Source of the DNA: Polydactylus sextarius | Taxonomy: Eukaryota > Chordata > Actinopteri > Polynemidae | Reading direction: 5' to 3' | DNA: 64,000 bases | Assembly (NCBI GenBank): GCA_016801845.1 | Contig: CM028912.1 | Location: 21,388,001-21,452,000, forward strand | Shown: positions 14,371-26,621 of the stretch, piece by piece | How positions within the stretch are numbered: position 1 is the first letter of the stretch | Layout of the letters: every line of letters starts with the position of its first letter | The notes under the pieces: generated by a model | Told to the model about the DNA's origin: nothing | The model's input: only the letters and a program-made list of their open reading frames with translations | Databases searched by the model: none | Translations under genes and position numbers: made by a program

Positions 14371-14410
14371 GTGTGTGTGTGTGTGTGCGCATGCGCATGC
14401 ATGCGTGTGT
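14371..14410. promoter_or_regulatory. alternating purine-pyrimidine block with NRF1-type palindrome
   Basis: Forty bases alternate strictly purine/pyrimidine (GT units, then gcgcatgcgcatgcatgcg). Positions 14386-14397 read TGCGCATGCGCA, a perfect palindrome identical to the NRF1 consensus (YGCGCAYGCGCR). Alternating GC/GT sequence is Z-DNA prone. The motif match is exact; regulatory use is inference, since it lies deep inside an intron. Confidence 0.4.
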
Positions 14411-15764
14411 TTTTTTTAGTAAAAACTGATAAGTGATGGGGTAAATGGGTAAATAGTAAGTCGTGATCATGAATGTCACTTATTTTACAAAATTCAGATT
14501 TATAGATTCAGATACAAATTTCACTTTATTGCTACTATTTTTTATTACAATAATGTTGGTGTCAAAGAAAGTTATGCTTAAAGGATTTCCATTGTAAATA
14601 CAATGAAACAACGTGGTGACATCAGCTGATTGAAAACTCATTATATGTTCTTCTTCTTCTTCTGTGTTTTTAACATCACATCTTCACCCGAGCAGGACCA
14701 GTGTGGCTCTGTTGAGGTTTCAGCTCCAGCAGACGGAGCAGGATTACCTTTTTAGGCAGCCTCTAGCAGGGAAAACATTTGTTAAGGCTCTTGCCAAACA
14801 GCTGCGCTTTTACTCTGAAGACAAACAAACACGATAAAAGATTTCACCTACACAAAGCAGCAAAGCTCAGGAGGCTTCATTTACACCTTTAACACTCACC
14901 ATCTTCTCAGAGTGAGAAAATAACCCTGGCTGTCCCAGCAGCGTCTCAGCGAATGTTTATGAAGAGTCAGGTGAACTGTCATTAAGCTGACCAGGGTCCA
15001 GGCCTGCAGTTTGTGTTTCACCCCACTAGAAGGCACTATTGGACATGCCAGCTGACAGCTGGCATGAGTGACTGTGTGGATGATGTTTCTCACTGTGAAC
15101 AACACAAAACTTTAGAGTTTATTAAGCTTTTATTTCCTGAGTTACCGGTGTGATCCCAGAAAATGAAAACAAGCTCACAATTTATTTGCAAATTGAAATG
15201 AATTGAATTTAACTTGAGACGGAGCCACAGTCAGCGTTGACTAAATGAAGTCTATTCATGGCTTTTATTTCTTTCCTCAGCCTGTGCTGCTTTGGGAATT
15301 TCCCAAGGTGAATTTGCAATCAAATATTTAACTTTTCATTTGATTACATGAAATGCTGCATCATTTCTCGTCAAAGTGAAATCATGTGTCTTTGCAGCAG
15401 CTCAGCTGCTCTCAGTGTGGGCCATCGTCCAAGCTGCAGTGTAAACACAGGAGTAGAGCGGGTGCGTAGCCGCTCTGCTGCCAGTCCAGATGCTGTGTGT
15501 TTTTTACAGTTTCCAAAGAAAGCAACTGTACTAAAACTGTACAAAGCTGTCCAGAAAGACAGAAGGAAGGAGAGAGGGTGGGTGAGAGGAAGGGAAGGTG
15601 GTTTGAGGGGAGGAAAGCATAAGTGGCACTCGGCACACACCCTCGCCCTGACTCACACACACATTTAGGCACAAGGATACAGTCTAAAAACAACAGCATT
15701 CCCACGTGAGGTCAGAGACACTGTTCAGACACTGCCTGGGGGGTAGCACCCAAACACACACGTG

Positions 15765-15791
15765 CACACACACACACACACACACACACAC
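15765..15791. repeat. (CA)n microsatellite
   Basis: CA run beginning just after an 'acacgtg' interruption. Confidence 0.93.
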
Positions 15792-15910
15792 TCTTGTACA
15801 GTTCGGCCATGTGCAATGATTTAAGTGTTGCAAAACCATACAGAATCAGCTGTGGAAATCTCACTTCTCTGACTGAATACAAACACAGTGGTTTCAACAC
15901 TCAATCAGTT

Positions 15911-15935
15911 CACACACACACACACACACACACAC
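15911..15935. repeat. (CA)12 microsatellite
   Basis: Perfect CA run, 120 bases from the previous one. Confidence 0.94.
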
Positions 15936-17715
15936 CCAAAGTGGTGACTTTAACCACTTTGCTGGCTGGGCCGAGCTAAATGGGCTGTGTCTTAAGGTCT
16001 ATAGATGCACAGCTATGTATTTAGTCCTGGGTCATTTCCCAAGAGGCTCTGCTTTTAGGCTACGTTTATCCCTGCTCCACAAGAAGGGTGGTGGTGGGTC
16101 TCCAGCATGCTAGCTACCTCTGCCTTCCTAAAGGAGTGGGCTATAATTTGGTAAATTGGTGAAAGGAGCCTCTGTGCTCATGTGAAAGGAAGCACATGCT
16201 GCAGTGCTGGCAGAGGCAAAGCGCTGTGGGTAGAAGCTGCACTGTGATAGAGATGGGCACATGGATATGTCGCTGTTAACTTGCTGTGTTTGTTTTCGCT
16301 CATGTTTTTACAAGGACATTTAAACACGAGTAACAAAGCAGAGAGTTCGTAACCTCAGTCCTGTTGCAAGTTATTAGCACTGGTCTGTGAATAAGCTGCG
16401 TCTCATGTTCTGGACGGGGCCACTGATGTGCTGCCTAAAGAGGCTCTCTCTCATTTCACACAACTTAGGAAACACAGTGGTGTTATTCTTACCAACAGGA
16501 CTGAATCAGAGCTACAGAAATAAAACCCAAGTCAGTTTCTTGGATCTGGGAAAACTGGTGGTGGAGTTAAACAAAAGAAGTCCCAAAAGGTCTAAAGAAA
16601 TGACTTGAACTCTTTTTAAGCATCTAGTTTACAGCCTCACCCGCTGCACCGACCATACACTGTCTGTGCACAGAAGGATTTAGTGACATTTGAAGTTGAA
16701 GTTGTTTAACTCACTGTGACCTTGATACAGTGGACACAGATGGCTGGTGGGGCTGGGAGTAATTCCATTATTAATGATAATTTACACAATTTGTACATGG
16801 TACATAATTTGATTTGCCTGTCATTTCCGTGAATTTGTGCTACGTCTATCTGGGTTTCATCCTTTTTCCATACAGTCAGCATCCACAGATTCAATAGTCA
16901 CAGAAGTATCCTGCTGTTGCTGCTGCACCGAATAGCAACTGAGTGTTTACATACAAGAGTGTTCCTTCAGCTAATCTGTGATCAATAACACACTATAGGA
17001 TGAGCTGAACAGTGACAGCAGGAACATGTCTGTAAATCATGAGACACGATGACATGAGACATGATCGTGTCTGAATCTTTACCGTTGCTATTGATTAACA
17101 ACAACCTGCAGCCTCTGAGGTGTTGTCACTCTGCACATTGCAGCATGAAACACTGAGGTGACATTTTATCACACTGTTTGTCTGTTATTGTGTCAGTGAC
17201 TATTTGACCAGCACACTGGAGATGAGCTGTATTTAGCTCCTAAGAGAACAAATGCAACATGATGCTCAGCTGACTTGGCTCAAGGTGATGGCAGCGCTCC
17301 GAGGCCAGAGATGTGGCAGTGAGTTGGAATCTGAACATCTGATGCGGATGATGTTTTTATTAGTTTACTGAAGATGATGCAGTTACTGTGGAACCAGTAT
17401 CGGAGACTATAGAAACACACAGACACATAGACATTTTTCTGTCATAAGCATATTAACATACAACGTGTATTTGGACTGCAGTTGTGTTTTCAGTCTCTCT
17501 GCTGGTTCTGTTCAACCCTGATCTACAGAACAATGACTTCTTTTTTTTTCTCCTCTTTACTCTTGCATCTTTTGTAATTATGGTTAAAAACAATCCTGGT
17601 GTTTCCTGAGTCTGCTTCAATCTACTCAGCGGTTGTGTGTTTGGCTTCACTCAGGTTGGAGGAGATGTTCTTAGATGTTTATCTGCAGAACTGAAAGTTA
17701 CAGGATTCTGGATGA

Positions 17716-17800
17716 AAAATGGAAACACAATTGTCTCTGAGAACTGAGATGATGATTCAGGATTCTGGTGTATATTACTGTGTGCCACAGCCAGTGGCAC
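17716..17800 (+). pseudogene. possible immunoglobulin/T-cell-receptor V-domain relic
   Basis: One frame reads a framework-3-like end: LSLRT....QDSGVYYCVP, with the DSGVYYC signature coded at 17761-17781. A stop lies immediately upstream in frame (17713), and there is no recognisable first framework, conserved Trp or recombination signal. At best this is a short dead fragment. The match rests on about 20 residues and may be chance. Confidence 0.3.
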
Positions 17801-18243
17801 TAATTATACACATCAGGGCTTTAACTGCAGAGCTGTCTGACTCTGACTCCAGATTTGGGATGTCAGAGTTTCTCAGCTGAACATAAACACATCACAAACA
17901 CAGCCGTTCCATTTTGGCTCTGAACACAGTTTGAGGCTCTGAGGTCTGACCTCTGTGACACAGCAAATTCAGGGTTAGAGAAGATGATGTTCTGCTGTTT
18001 GACTTTAAACCATTTAATCATTTGAGTCTATGAAACATACTCTCAATTAAATCTGAGCCAGACAGATATTTATTATCCATCTTGTCTTAATGGAAGGACA
18101 CTTTGATACCATTGCTGGCCTCAGATGGCTGAGAGAGGCTGCAGACGTTTAAACTGAGGTCCTTCTTCCTGATACATAACTAAACAGGCTTTTCTCTTGT
18201 GCTTTCCGAATTAGTTGCAAGTTCCAGCAACAACATCATCAAC

Positions 18244-18248
<5 letters not shown>

Positions 18249-18275
<27 letters not shown>
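18249..18275. repeat. (CA)n microsatellite
   Basis: Perfect CA run. A second short one lies at 18368-18384. Confidence 0.94.
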
Positions 18276-18367
18276 TTACCATCTGGCTGCAATTGTACAA
18301 AGCGGAAACGCACATGTTAGAGTATATCATTGTGAGAATTGTTTGTGTCTGTGTGTTTTTCTGGGTG

Positions 18368-18384
18368 CACACACACACACACAC
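18368..18384. repeat. (CA)8 microsatellite
   Basis: Short perfect CA run. Confidence 0.9.
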
Positions 18385-19555
18385 AATGGGCTCTATTTGT
18401 GTGTAAATGCCTGCGGCTGCAAACTGTGGCCTCGGAGTGAATCCACAGTCTGCATTTAGAGCCTCAAACATCGGTGTGGTGTTTCCTTTTCCTCCATTCC
18501 TAGAAGCAACACCATCATCCTCTCATGTGTCTGATGAATGACAACAAAACACAGTCACACACCTGCCTGGCACACAGAAGATGAGCAGATCTGTGTGCAG
18601 ACATAGTGATGGTAATGACAGCCCTCTTTCTCTTTAAACACTGTAAGTTAATATGTCACTAGTGAGACTGTAGTTTGGATGATTCTAAGGTCTCACACTC
18701 TGTCCCCGGTTGGTGGTTTAGTCTGGGTTCTTGGAGCCTGTACTCTGGGGCCCGAACGGCCAGACTATAATTTACCCTTTGCATTGACTGTTTATATTCT
18801 ACTTTCTACATACGCAGGTCATCATCAGTGTCAGTGCCCAGTGGGACCATCACAGTGATCACCAAGCTGAGCAGGACTCCTCTGTGATGTGCTCTCGGTT
18901 GTTCGGTTGTTCAGACGTTTCAATGATAAACCCGTCATTTTCTCTTATTTTCTCGTTTGTCAATCAAACTCATGAAATTACCAAAACCAAAGAACTGATC
19001 ATGTTTTTGGAGTCAGCTCCATCTTGTTCCTCCATTTTCTTTCCATACGTCTTCAAAGCAAATGACCCATTCTGTTGTGCTGGGTGACATGTTCCTATAC
19101 CTTCATTAATCTGATAATTTTGACTTTTTTCCTGCCTCTGATTCATGGCCTCTGTTGGAAGAAGTGGGCTCAGGTGGAGTAGAGATCTATTATTTATTTT
19201 AGACTATTCTTTACTTATGTGGTTTGCTGTGATTTGCTGACAATGGCATGATTGTAGAATATAAAATTAGTCTTAAAATCACTCTTAATTTATCTTGTCA
19301 GCCATGAATTTTAATGTCATTCAAACAAAATGATCAGGGCTGGATTTTAGTAGTTGCCAGTACTTTTAGCTCCACCTGTACAAGTATTTCTGTACACAGT
19401 AATAACTGTTCTGGTACAGTACTGTTCATATGAACGCTGCTGCATACAGACTAATTTTTCATGCTCATGTTTGGGGTGAGCCAAGCCCACACAGGCTCAT
19501 GACATCACATTTTGCTCTGATGGTTTTTTCTTCTGCTTGCGACCATGAAACTCTG

Positions 19556-19740
19556 TCTTTACTTTCATCTTTCTCCCTCTGTTCCCCTATCCTGCCATCC
19601 GTTCTCCCGTTTTTCTCTCCCCGCCTTTCCTTTCTGTCCCTTCATACCCTCTGTATTCTCTCTCTCATCTCCCTCTCTCTGCTTCTCTCTGTGTCCCTCC
19701 GTCTCTGTGGCCTGTGGCCATTCTCTCTCTCTCTCTCTGT
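19556..19740 (+). repeat. long pyrimidine-rich (CT/TCCC) tract
   Basis: About 185 bases with very few purines, ending in a (CT)n at about 19717-19739, some 315 bases upstream of the 42-base exon at 20057. Such tracts can bind PTB-type splicing regulators; that role is inference. It explains long artefactual open frames on both strands. Confidence 0.85.
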
Positions 19741-20056
19741 ATATGGCAGTAAAAAGGAGAGTTTCATGGACAGACTTTCTGGTCTTGGCTAAGGGAAGCA
19801 GACCTGTCTTTCTGTGTAAATATTTGCACAGTGGGATTATAGATGGTCCCACGCATTCACGGTGGAGCCCCCACTCCGCTCCAGGCCACATTAGGGCAAA
19901 GAATGGTGCTGAGTGTGGCTTTGACACAACATGAGAGGAGATTAGATAAAGACAACATGCAATGATATGATGGTGATGGTGACAAGTCTGTGAGGTATAG
20001 AAAGTGTTACAGGTACTGACCATGACTTTCTGTCTCTTTGTGTCTTTTTGAAACAG

Positions 20057-20098
20057 GCGCCGAGCAGTGACCTCCCTCTCAAACACGTAGACACCATG
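20057..20098 (+). CDS. tns1: tensin-1 exon: C1-to-phosphatase linker, part 1
   Basis: Forty-two bases, phase 0/0, coding APSSDLPLKHVDTM, with acceptor gaaacag and donor gtgagt. It continues the exon at 8943 and runs into GSTKSS of the next exon. The tensin-2 linker has a similar 'HLGSTKS' segment, which supports exon order and frame. Like its neighbours it is a very short exon between large introns. Confidence 0.85.
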
Positions 20099-22160
20099 GT
20101 GAGTTTCAACCTGTGTTTTTTTTTTACATTCACTCACTCACTCACTGACCTTTCAGCACATGATGTAGAGAGCGTAGTAATTATTATGATCCAACTCTTC
20201 TTGACACATTTCCACATACATTTCTACAAACCATTATTTCAGTGTGGTCCATAGGAGGTAACATTTGTTGGCAGCAATAACAGACAAAACTAGAGCCAGA
20301 TGAAGAGGAGTATCATCTGTGTAAACGTATAAAAGCACAGATCAAGGGCTGAGAGAGCTGCTCTGCCATGTACAAAACCCAGAATCAGGTTGTCTGCAAG
20401 CACCTGGTTCCCCACAATGGGAGAGGGGTGACCACAGTTGACTATCCACCATCTGGGATGAAAAGATCTGTCGCTATGGTATCGTTTTGTCTAGGCGTGA
20501 TTCTGACTTAAAGGCGTTCACCCATAATGCCACAGATGTAGCTTCATGCCAGATGTCGAACCTGTGGTTTCTCTTGTACTGAGCAGTATTACCACTGCAA
20601 CAACACAACTGTCTTATGACGGTTTAAACTCAGCTCATGTTCTCCGTGAACAATCCAACACTTTTTCAGCTTTACCAGTTATTCTGTGGTAACATTTCTG
20701 ACACTTCAAGCTCAAAACTAGTCAAAGGGATTTGTCAGGCCTCATTTTCACAGTCTGCTCTACTGGTGGTTTCTCTGGTGCTGTCATCTACATTTCCTGC
20801 CAAGTATTCACATCAAACATTATGTAGCAGCTGACTTATCACATTGCCTTGTTTGCATTGATACAAACAGCTGCGTATGTCTCCTTCAGAACTGCCTTTG
20901 AAGACACATCAGTGCAACATAATCTGGTGCAAAGTTTTTGGTTTGTGCGTTTACTGCCATGCACACACCCACATGAATAGATTAAAGGTGCGGTCCACAA
21001 AGTCAGTATCATGCTGGTGAGATTTAGACAAGTCTTGTGGTGTGTTCAGGCTAATTTCAGACTTTGTGCTCAAGTTCTGGTCTGTTGTTGGAATATTTCA
21101 GTCTATCAGAAAACCTATCGGCTCAGGGCTGATAAGCTTTCATCACCCAACATTGAACTGAAATATATTTTGCATCACATGGACACATCTGTTCTGTATG
21201 TCACCACTTATGTGTCTGTTTGCTTCATGTTAGGTCAGAACACATTATTAAATCAACGTCTCACAAACATTTTGAACCTTGTGTCACAATCCCCCTGGCA
21301 AAAAAGATTGATAAAATATTATCAATATCAATGCAGTCTTGGTTGATTATAACTAATAACAGCTTCTTTTTTTTTAAAGAACATTCTCTCTCTTTGCAAT
21401 AATAACTAGACAAAGATGAAGGGAAGACTGCAGTTAAAAGAAATTAATATATAGATATGGTATGGACATGTTTTGGCAGTTAAAAGTTTAAGTCTAAAAG
21501 TTTAAGTTGAAGTTGATGGTGAAGCCTCCAGTCTCCTGCATGATTGTTGTCTCACATTAGGGCAAAGAAGAACTCAACTTTGCATTCCTTTACTTTCTAT
21601 CACATATTGATTACACTTCTTCCTGCACTACCATTATGTGCCGTATGATGCAAATCATGAGTGTGAATCATGAGGTGAATGATTTTTCTCAGAATGATTT
21701 TCAAAATTGGATGTATATTTTAGAGCTTTAGGGCTGAATGAACCTGTTTCTATTGCACATTTGCAAGTATTAGTCAGGACTAACTCACTCTTGTCAAATA
21801 ATTGTTTAGATATGGAGAAGACAAACCACTCCATTGTTTTTTTATGGCTGCAGTGAATAGCATAGTGTATCAGTAGTACAACCAAATGTCCTCTGTTAAT
21901 TCTGCCATATCATACTTAAACCTACATAGTATTGTTTTGGAAATTTGACAGAAGTGAAATGATTGCCATCAGTTCAAGCACATTAGGTCAACAAACTGAA
22001 ACATGTGAGGATACATTTGCTTGGACTCACTGTTTATCTGTGACACAACTTCCTGTTAGTTGTATTTTGTCTGGGAAAGGAAGGCTCAAGTAACCGATTT
22101 AGAGTTACCACCCAAAGCCAAGTGCCCACTTTCTCCACAAAGACCAAAATAAACACACTG

Positions 22161-22199
22161 TGTATATATGTGTGTGTGTGTCTGTGTTTGTGTGTGTGG
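22161..22199. repeat. compound TA/TG microsatellite
   Basis: tgtatatatg followed by tg-rich units with c and ttt interruptions. Confidence 0.88.
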
Positions 22200-23036
22200 C
22201 TGCTTGGCATTTCCTTTCTTGTTTCTCAGTTTTCCTCCACAGTGTGGAACAGAAGAACAGAAGCGTGTGTTCAGAATCAGCTTCATGTGAAACTGTCTCA
22301 CGCTTGAGTCATAATTTCATCTGCACCTTAACTGAGGGGCAGAGCTGAAAACACATGGTCATTATTGTATATATGTGTGATTACATCAGTTTGCATGATC
22401 ACGTGCCTGTGCATTATATGTAGTGTATATATGAGTGTATATGCATGAGTGTGTGATTGTGTGTTTGCAGCTGCTACTGTCTGGTCATGGCCATTTGCTG
22501 TGTGGTTACAGTGTGACGTCTGGCAGATATTTGACCACGCCTCATTGCCTCGGAGCATCAAAAAGATTTGTTGAATGACTACATGAGCTTCGCCTGTTTG
22601 ACTGGATCAGTAGTTTCTATATCTGTTTCCTCAACTTTCATGAGTATTTGCAAATTAGAACTAGAGATTAAAATTCAGGTGGAAAACGCAACATCAGAGC
22701 TTGTTTGGTGATGAATCAATTCACACAACACAACAAATCAATTATTTTTGCTTTATGTGGTTGGTTTTTATGATTCATCTGCATCTTCAGACGTGAAGCG
22801 ATGATGAGTTACAGTCAGGTGATTGCGTGTGTGCATGTGTTTGTGTGTACAAACATGCATCAAACCCCACACGGTTTCTTAAAGAGACAGAAAGAGTTTG
22901 CAGACATAATTTAGATCTGGACAGAGATTGAAAAAAAGGGAGGGAGAGAGGGAAAAGTTGAATATGAGAGGGAGAGATAACGTGATGGGAGGCAGTTAAG
23001 GGTGGGGGGTGGCAGCCAGTACACAGTCAGAAAGGG

Positions 23037-23040
<4 letters not shown>

Positions 23041-23079
<39 letters not shown>
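23041..23079. repeat. (GA)19 microsatellite
   Basis: Perfect GA run inside a longer purine-rich stretch (about 22920-23120), 230 bases upstream of the candidate alternative start codon. Mirror-symmetric GA/CT tracts can be nuclease-sensitive promoter elements; that role here is inference. Confidence 0.95.
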
Positions 23080-23081
<2 letters not shown>

Positions 23082-23309
23082 ACATAGAGCGGACAGACGG
23101 ACGAGACAGGGAGCTGTGGAGGAGTCCGGTCTGAGCTGGAGCATGTAGTGGCCCACTGCAGGCAACTGCCCAAAATAGAGCCCTTGGTTTTTTTTTTTTC
23201 TTTTTCTTCCCCTTCTCCACCCTCACTGTCAGAGAAAAGGGAGAGGTTTCAGAGAGGGAACTTCACTGCCGAACACAAAGCAGTGAGAGACAGTGGGAGC
23301 TCTCCAGAG
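23080..23309 (+). promoter_or_regulatory. candidate alternative promoter / 5' UTR
   Basis: GC-richer sequence between the GA repeat and the candidate start codon at 23310, with no obvious TATA box. Proposed only because a clean in-phase coding start and splice donor follow it. No transcription start site can be placed from sequence alone. Confidence 0.35.
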
Positions 23310-23393
23310 ATGAACCGAGGAGGGTCTTTGAGAAGGCGGCTCTCCTCTTTGAGGGGGGCATGGCGATGGAGTACAGGGTACCTTTTCAGGAAG
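23310..23393 (+). CDS. tns1: probable alternative first coding exon of tensin-1
   Basis: Begins at ATG (23310; context ccagagATGA) and ends at donor gtagga, giving 28 codons that start MNRGGSLRRRLSS and end in GYLFRK. It ends in phase 0, exactly what the exon at 26622 (GSTKSS...) needs, so splicing gives an in-frame tensin lacking the C1 finger. The peptide is strongly basic with an Akt/PKA-like RRRLS site and aromatic WRW, so it could act as a membrane-binding tip (inference). The upstream frame has no earlier ATG. It might instead be intronic noise, but the phase match, the donor and the purine-rich upstream region favour a real exon. Confidence 0.6.
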
Positions 23394-26300
23394 GTAGGAT
23401 GAGATGGAGGGGCAGACAGATGGATGTTGTGTCTTACAGCTGACGACTTGTAGTTTATACTTTTCTCGCCTGCTTGCCTTCCCTACTTGTTTTTTTTCGA
23501 TCACACAATGGTTTGTGTCTCTTTACAGGCTTTTACCAGCCCCCAACGTCTTCTGTCCTTCCTCCTTCCCTCCTTCTCTCCCCTGCTCTTTCTCAGATGG
23601 TTAATTTGTATGGCCTGCTTGTAAAGTCAACCTCCCCAGATGGTTTTCATCTGGAAACAGGCCTGCGGGACCCCCCACTCCAGTTCCCACCACCTCCTCC
23701 TCTTCACCCATTACCTCCCCCTCCTGCTTCCCAATGCAAGTTCTCAGAAGAGAGAAACAGGTTTTAGGAAGCAGACTGTTCAGGAGATAATGTCTTTAAA
23801 ATTGGTCTGTTTCAGAGCTGCGGCACTTGGACATAGATTTGAAGACATAAAAATATTTAATTCATGATTTTGTCTGTGGCTTGTTAAGATGTTTAAAATC
23901 TTGCAGCTGTGATTCAAAAGTGGACACTTAGCTCATGATTCATTGCAGTTTATTGCTGCTGAGTTCACTCCGCTTATACAATACTGGTACTTAGACATAA
24001 TGATGTCTTTCAGTTTGTCAATGACAAAAACATCAGTGAGACCACAGTGAAAGTTACTGTCTTATTTCTGACCAGTGCTTTCATTTACCCATGTGGTTGC
24101 ATTTTGAGTCCACTGAACACCAATTTAAACTAATGTGAAGTAAAAACCGTGAGTCGACTGCCGTCTCTTCACGGCACAACACAAAAGATGTTTCCTCAGA
24201 ATTTGCTCTCCGCCCACTAGTCTGTAATTAAGATGTTTCTGTTTCCTCCAATTACCAACATTTCTCAGACGTATTTACCTTCACAGTTTGATCACGTCAC
24301 AAGCTATTTGTTTTCTTTCTTTTTTGGTTCTGATGCACAATTACACTCACAGCACCACTTAACACAAGGACTCTTAACCTTCTTCATGCTCTGCGTCTCT
24401 GAAGTCTTTCTTTTAGGATGTTTTCTTACTCATTCATCTCTGTCCTCCTCTGGCTTGTCACTGCACTTTATAGCTCCTTGCAACATACTGAAACATTTAG
24501 GCCAAAGACAGAAAAAGGGGGGCTGCTTTGTGTCGCCTCACTTGGGGAGTCACAGACTCATGTGAACACTTATGATGTGCGACGGAGTGAAGAAATGGTG
24601 CATGGCATTGGTTGAAGTAGATTTACTGTGAAGCTGCATGATGTTAGGAGAGCATGCAGTATGCCATAATGTTGTTGACTATGACGATATGAGTTGCGAT
24701 AAATATACAAATACTTCAGTATACAGCGTCTAGATAGGGGATGGCCTGCTGGTCTGCTCTTAGATTTGAATTGGCCAAATACATTGATATAGAGCGTGAA
24801 TGAATATCATATGGAAATATATTGTTTATCAGTTCAAGCAGTCTTTTGCAGTATGTACATGTTAGCAATCTTGATACATTTTAGATTTGCTAATTTGCTG
24901 CAAAAGAAAGGAGTATAAGCAAACACTGGCAAATCATCTGGTGCATTTATATTTGCATTGGTGCCTGTTTCTAAATTTATTCAGTCACTTTCAACTTCAT
25001 ACACTTACAACTGGAATGTGTATGACCAGATGTGTACATGTTTTATATGTAATTGCAAGTTAAAATCAAACTTCACAATGATCAAACTTCTATAGTAACT
25101 ACAGTGGGTCTGACTTGACCTCTCCCAAACACATGCAGTGCTGGAAAACAGCAAGACATTTTCTAATAATCCTGTCTGTTTTCTCTTATTTCACATCGAT
25201 TTTCTTCAATTTTCTCTTCAGCTGATGCAGCTGTAACCTCCTAATATTGTCACAGTAACATCACAGGCCATGCATTTACTTCAATAAGCTGGTAATGGTG
25301 TGGCAGTTGTTGGTGTCAGAAACTGGCAATAGTTTTGTGGGATTTGTGATTCAATATTTTTAAGTCTCCAGGACTCCACCAAGACAGCCCCCCCCCCAAA
25401 TTTTCACCATCTTGGCTTATTAACAGGAAGAGGAGGGACCTCCTGTGTTTTACCAGAAAAACACATCAGTGGTGCTAATGGCAGCTTAATTTCCATGTCA
25501 CATGACTGAAGAGGCATAAAGACAAAAGTACAAAATTCATTTTCAAGTCAAGTAGAGGAAAAAAAGGCAGCAAATAAAGAGACAAACGTGGTTGCATGTT
25601 TGATCTGGGACAACATTGCCCTCAACTGTTAAACATCAAATTGGACTGAACTACATCCAACAGGTTTTGTTCATCTACAGGCCTACTGACAACAACACAC
25701 AAATACTGTACGCTGACATGCAGTCAGCTGTTTGCAGGCTGAAACTCATCCAGGGATAGTGAGTGGTGCTCTTGACACTGGTGGTTAGCCAGCCAGCGTA
25801 GTCTAATGGATGATGATGGATGACAGCCTCTCCCTGTATACATGTGACCCAAACACTGCAGGGGAGTGGGCAAGACCACATGGCCTTTGACCCACTCTTT
25901 GAGGGGGAGGCTAGGCAGGCCAGGCACCATGGAGCCAAACACAGTCAATCAACCTTCAGCTGCACTTCCTCTGCAGGCCTCTCTGCTGAGCTTTGTGAAG
26001 GTGCTGTGTGAGATCCTTCTCACATGATTCTGCACCGTGTCATGTAACATCTTCCACACACTGTATAATCATGGGTAAAAGCCTGAAAATGCAAAGTGGA
26101 GCAATAATCAGATGCCAACATCTTCTGACCAGGTTTATTGTCAGAGTGATGAATACATGCAAATGCCTGTTGTACCGCGGGGGAGAGAGCTGGTTCACAC
26201 TGAGTTTACCTTCAGGCTCTTTGCAGCCATATCAAACACTGTTTTGTCAAATATTTACAGCTCATGGAGGAACATGTTAAAATAACTTTCACAGCATATG

Positions 26301-26621
26301 CAATAAAACATAAGAACCATGTAAAACTCAGTTAGTTCCTTTAGTAACCTGCCAATTAATCAATTATTCAGCTTGAGCATTAACACGACTGAACCTGTGT
26401 GGTGTAAGCACAGAGGTGCAGCTCTGAGCACAGATTACCCGAATCCTCAATCAGTGGAATTGTTTCTGACACCGAACATGAAGCATTAAATCCACACAAA
26501 CCTGTTAGAACAGGAAGTGACCATTTTTCACTGTTTATGTAAATAAGAAGTTGTTTTTGTGATTTTGGGACACTGTACAGAGCAATGACGGTGCTGTTTT
26601 TCTTCTGTTTTTGCTCTACAG

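Larger units (their letters stand above)
8982..20056 (+). other. tns1 intron (11.1 kb)
   Basis: Intron between two short phase-0 exons of the C1 isoform. It holds many CA/TG microsatellites (12429, 13781, 14208, 15765, 15911, 18249, 18368), an alternating purine-pyrimidine block with an NRF1-type palindrome at 14371-14410, an inverted repeat at 15044, an immunoglobulin-V-like scrap near 17716-17800, and a long pyrimidine tract at 19556-19740. I see no convincing extra exon compatible with phase 0. Confidence 0.75.
20099..26621 (+). other. tns1 intron (6.5 kb) containing a probable alternative first exon
   Basis: Holds a (TG)n-type repeat at 22161-22199, a (GA)n at 23041-23079, the candidate first exon 23310-23393, a C-run at 25387-25397 and otherwise AT-rich unremarkable sequence. 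No other phase-compatible exon was seen. Confidence 0.75.

Noticed and set aside
14124..14479. Open frames on both strands around 14.2 kb (poly-His/Thr and poly-Cys/Val)
   Set aside because: They are translations of the (CA)34 microsatellite.
17782..17821. Possible V(D)J recombination signal after the DSGVYYC motif
   Set aside because: The heptamer-like CACAGCC is not followed by an A-rich nonamer at 12 or 23 bases.
19565..20137. 190-codon minus-strand open frame
   Set aside because: Produced by the long pyrimidine tract (Glu/Arg/Lys-rich on the other strand) and it overlaps the real exon at 20057.
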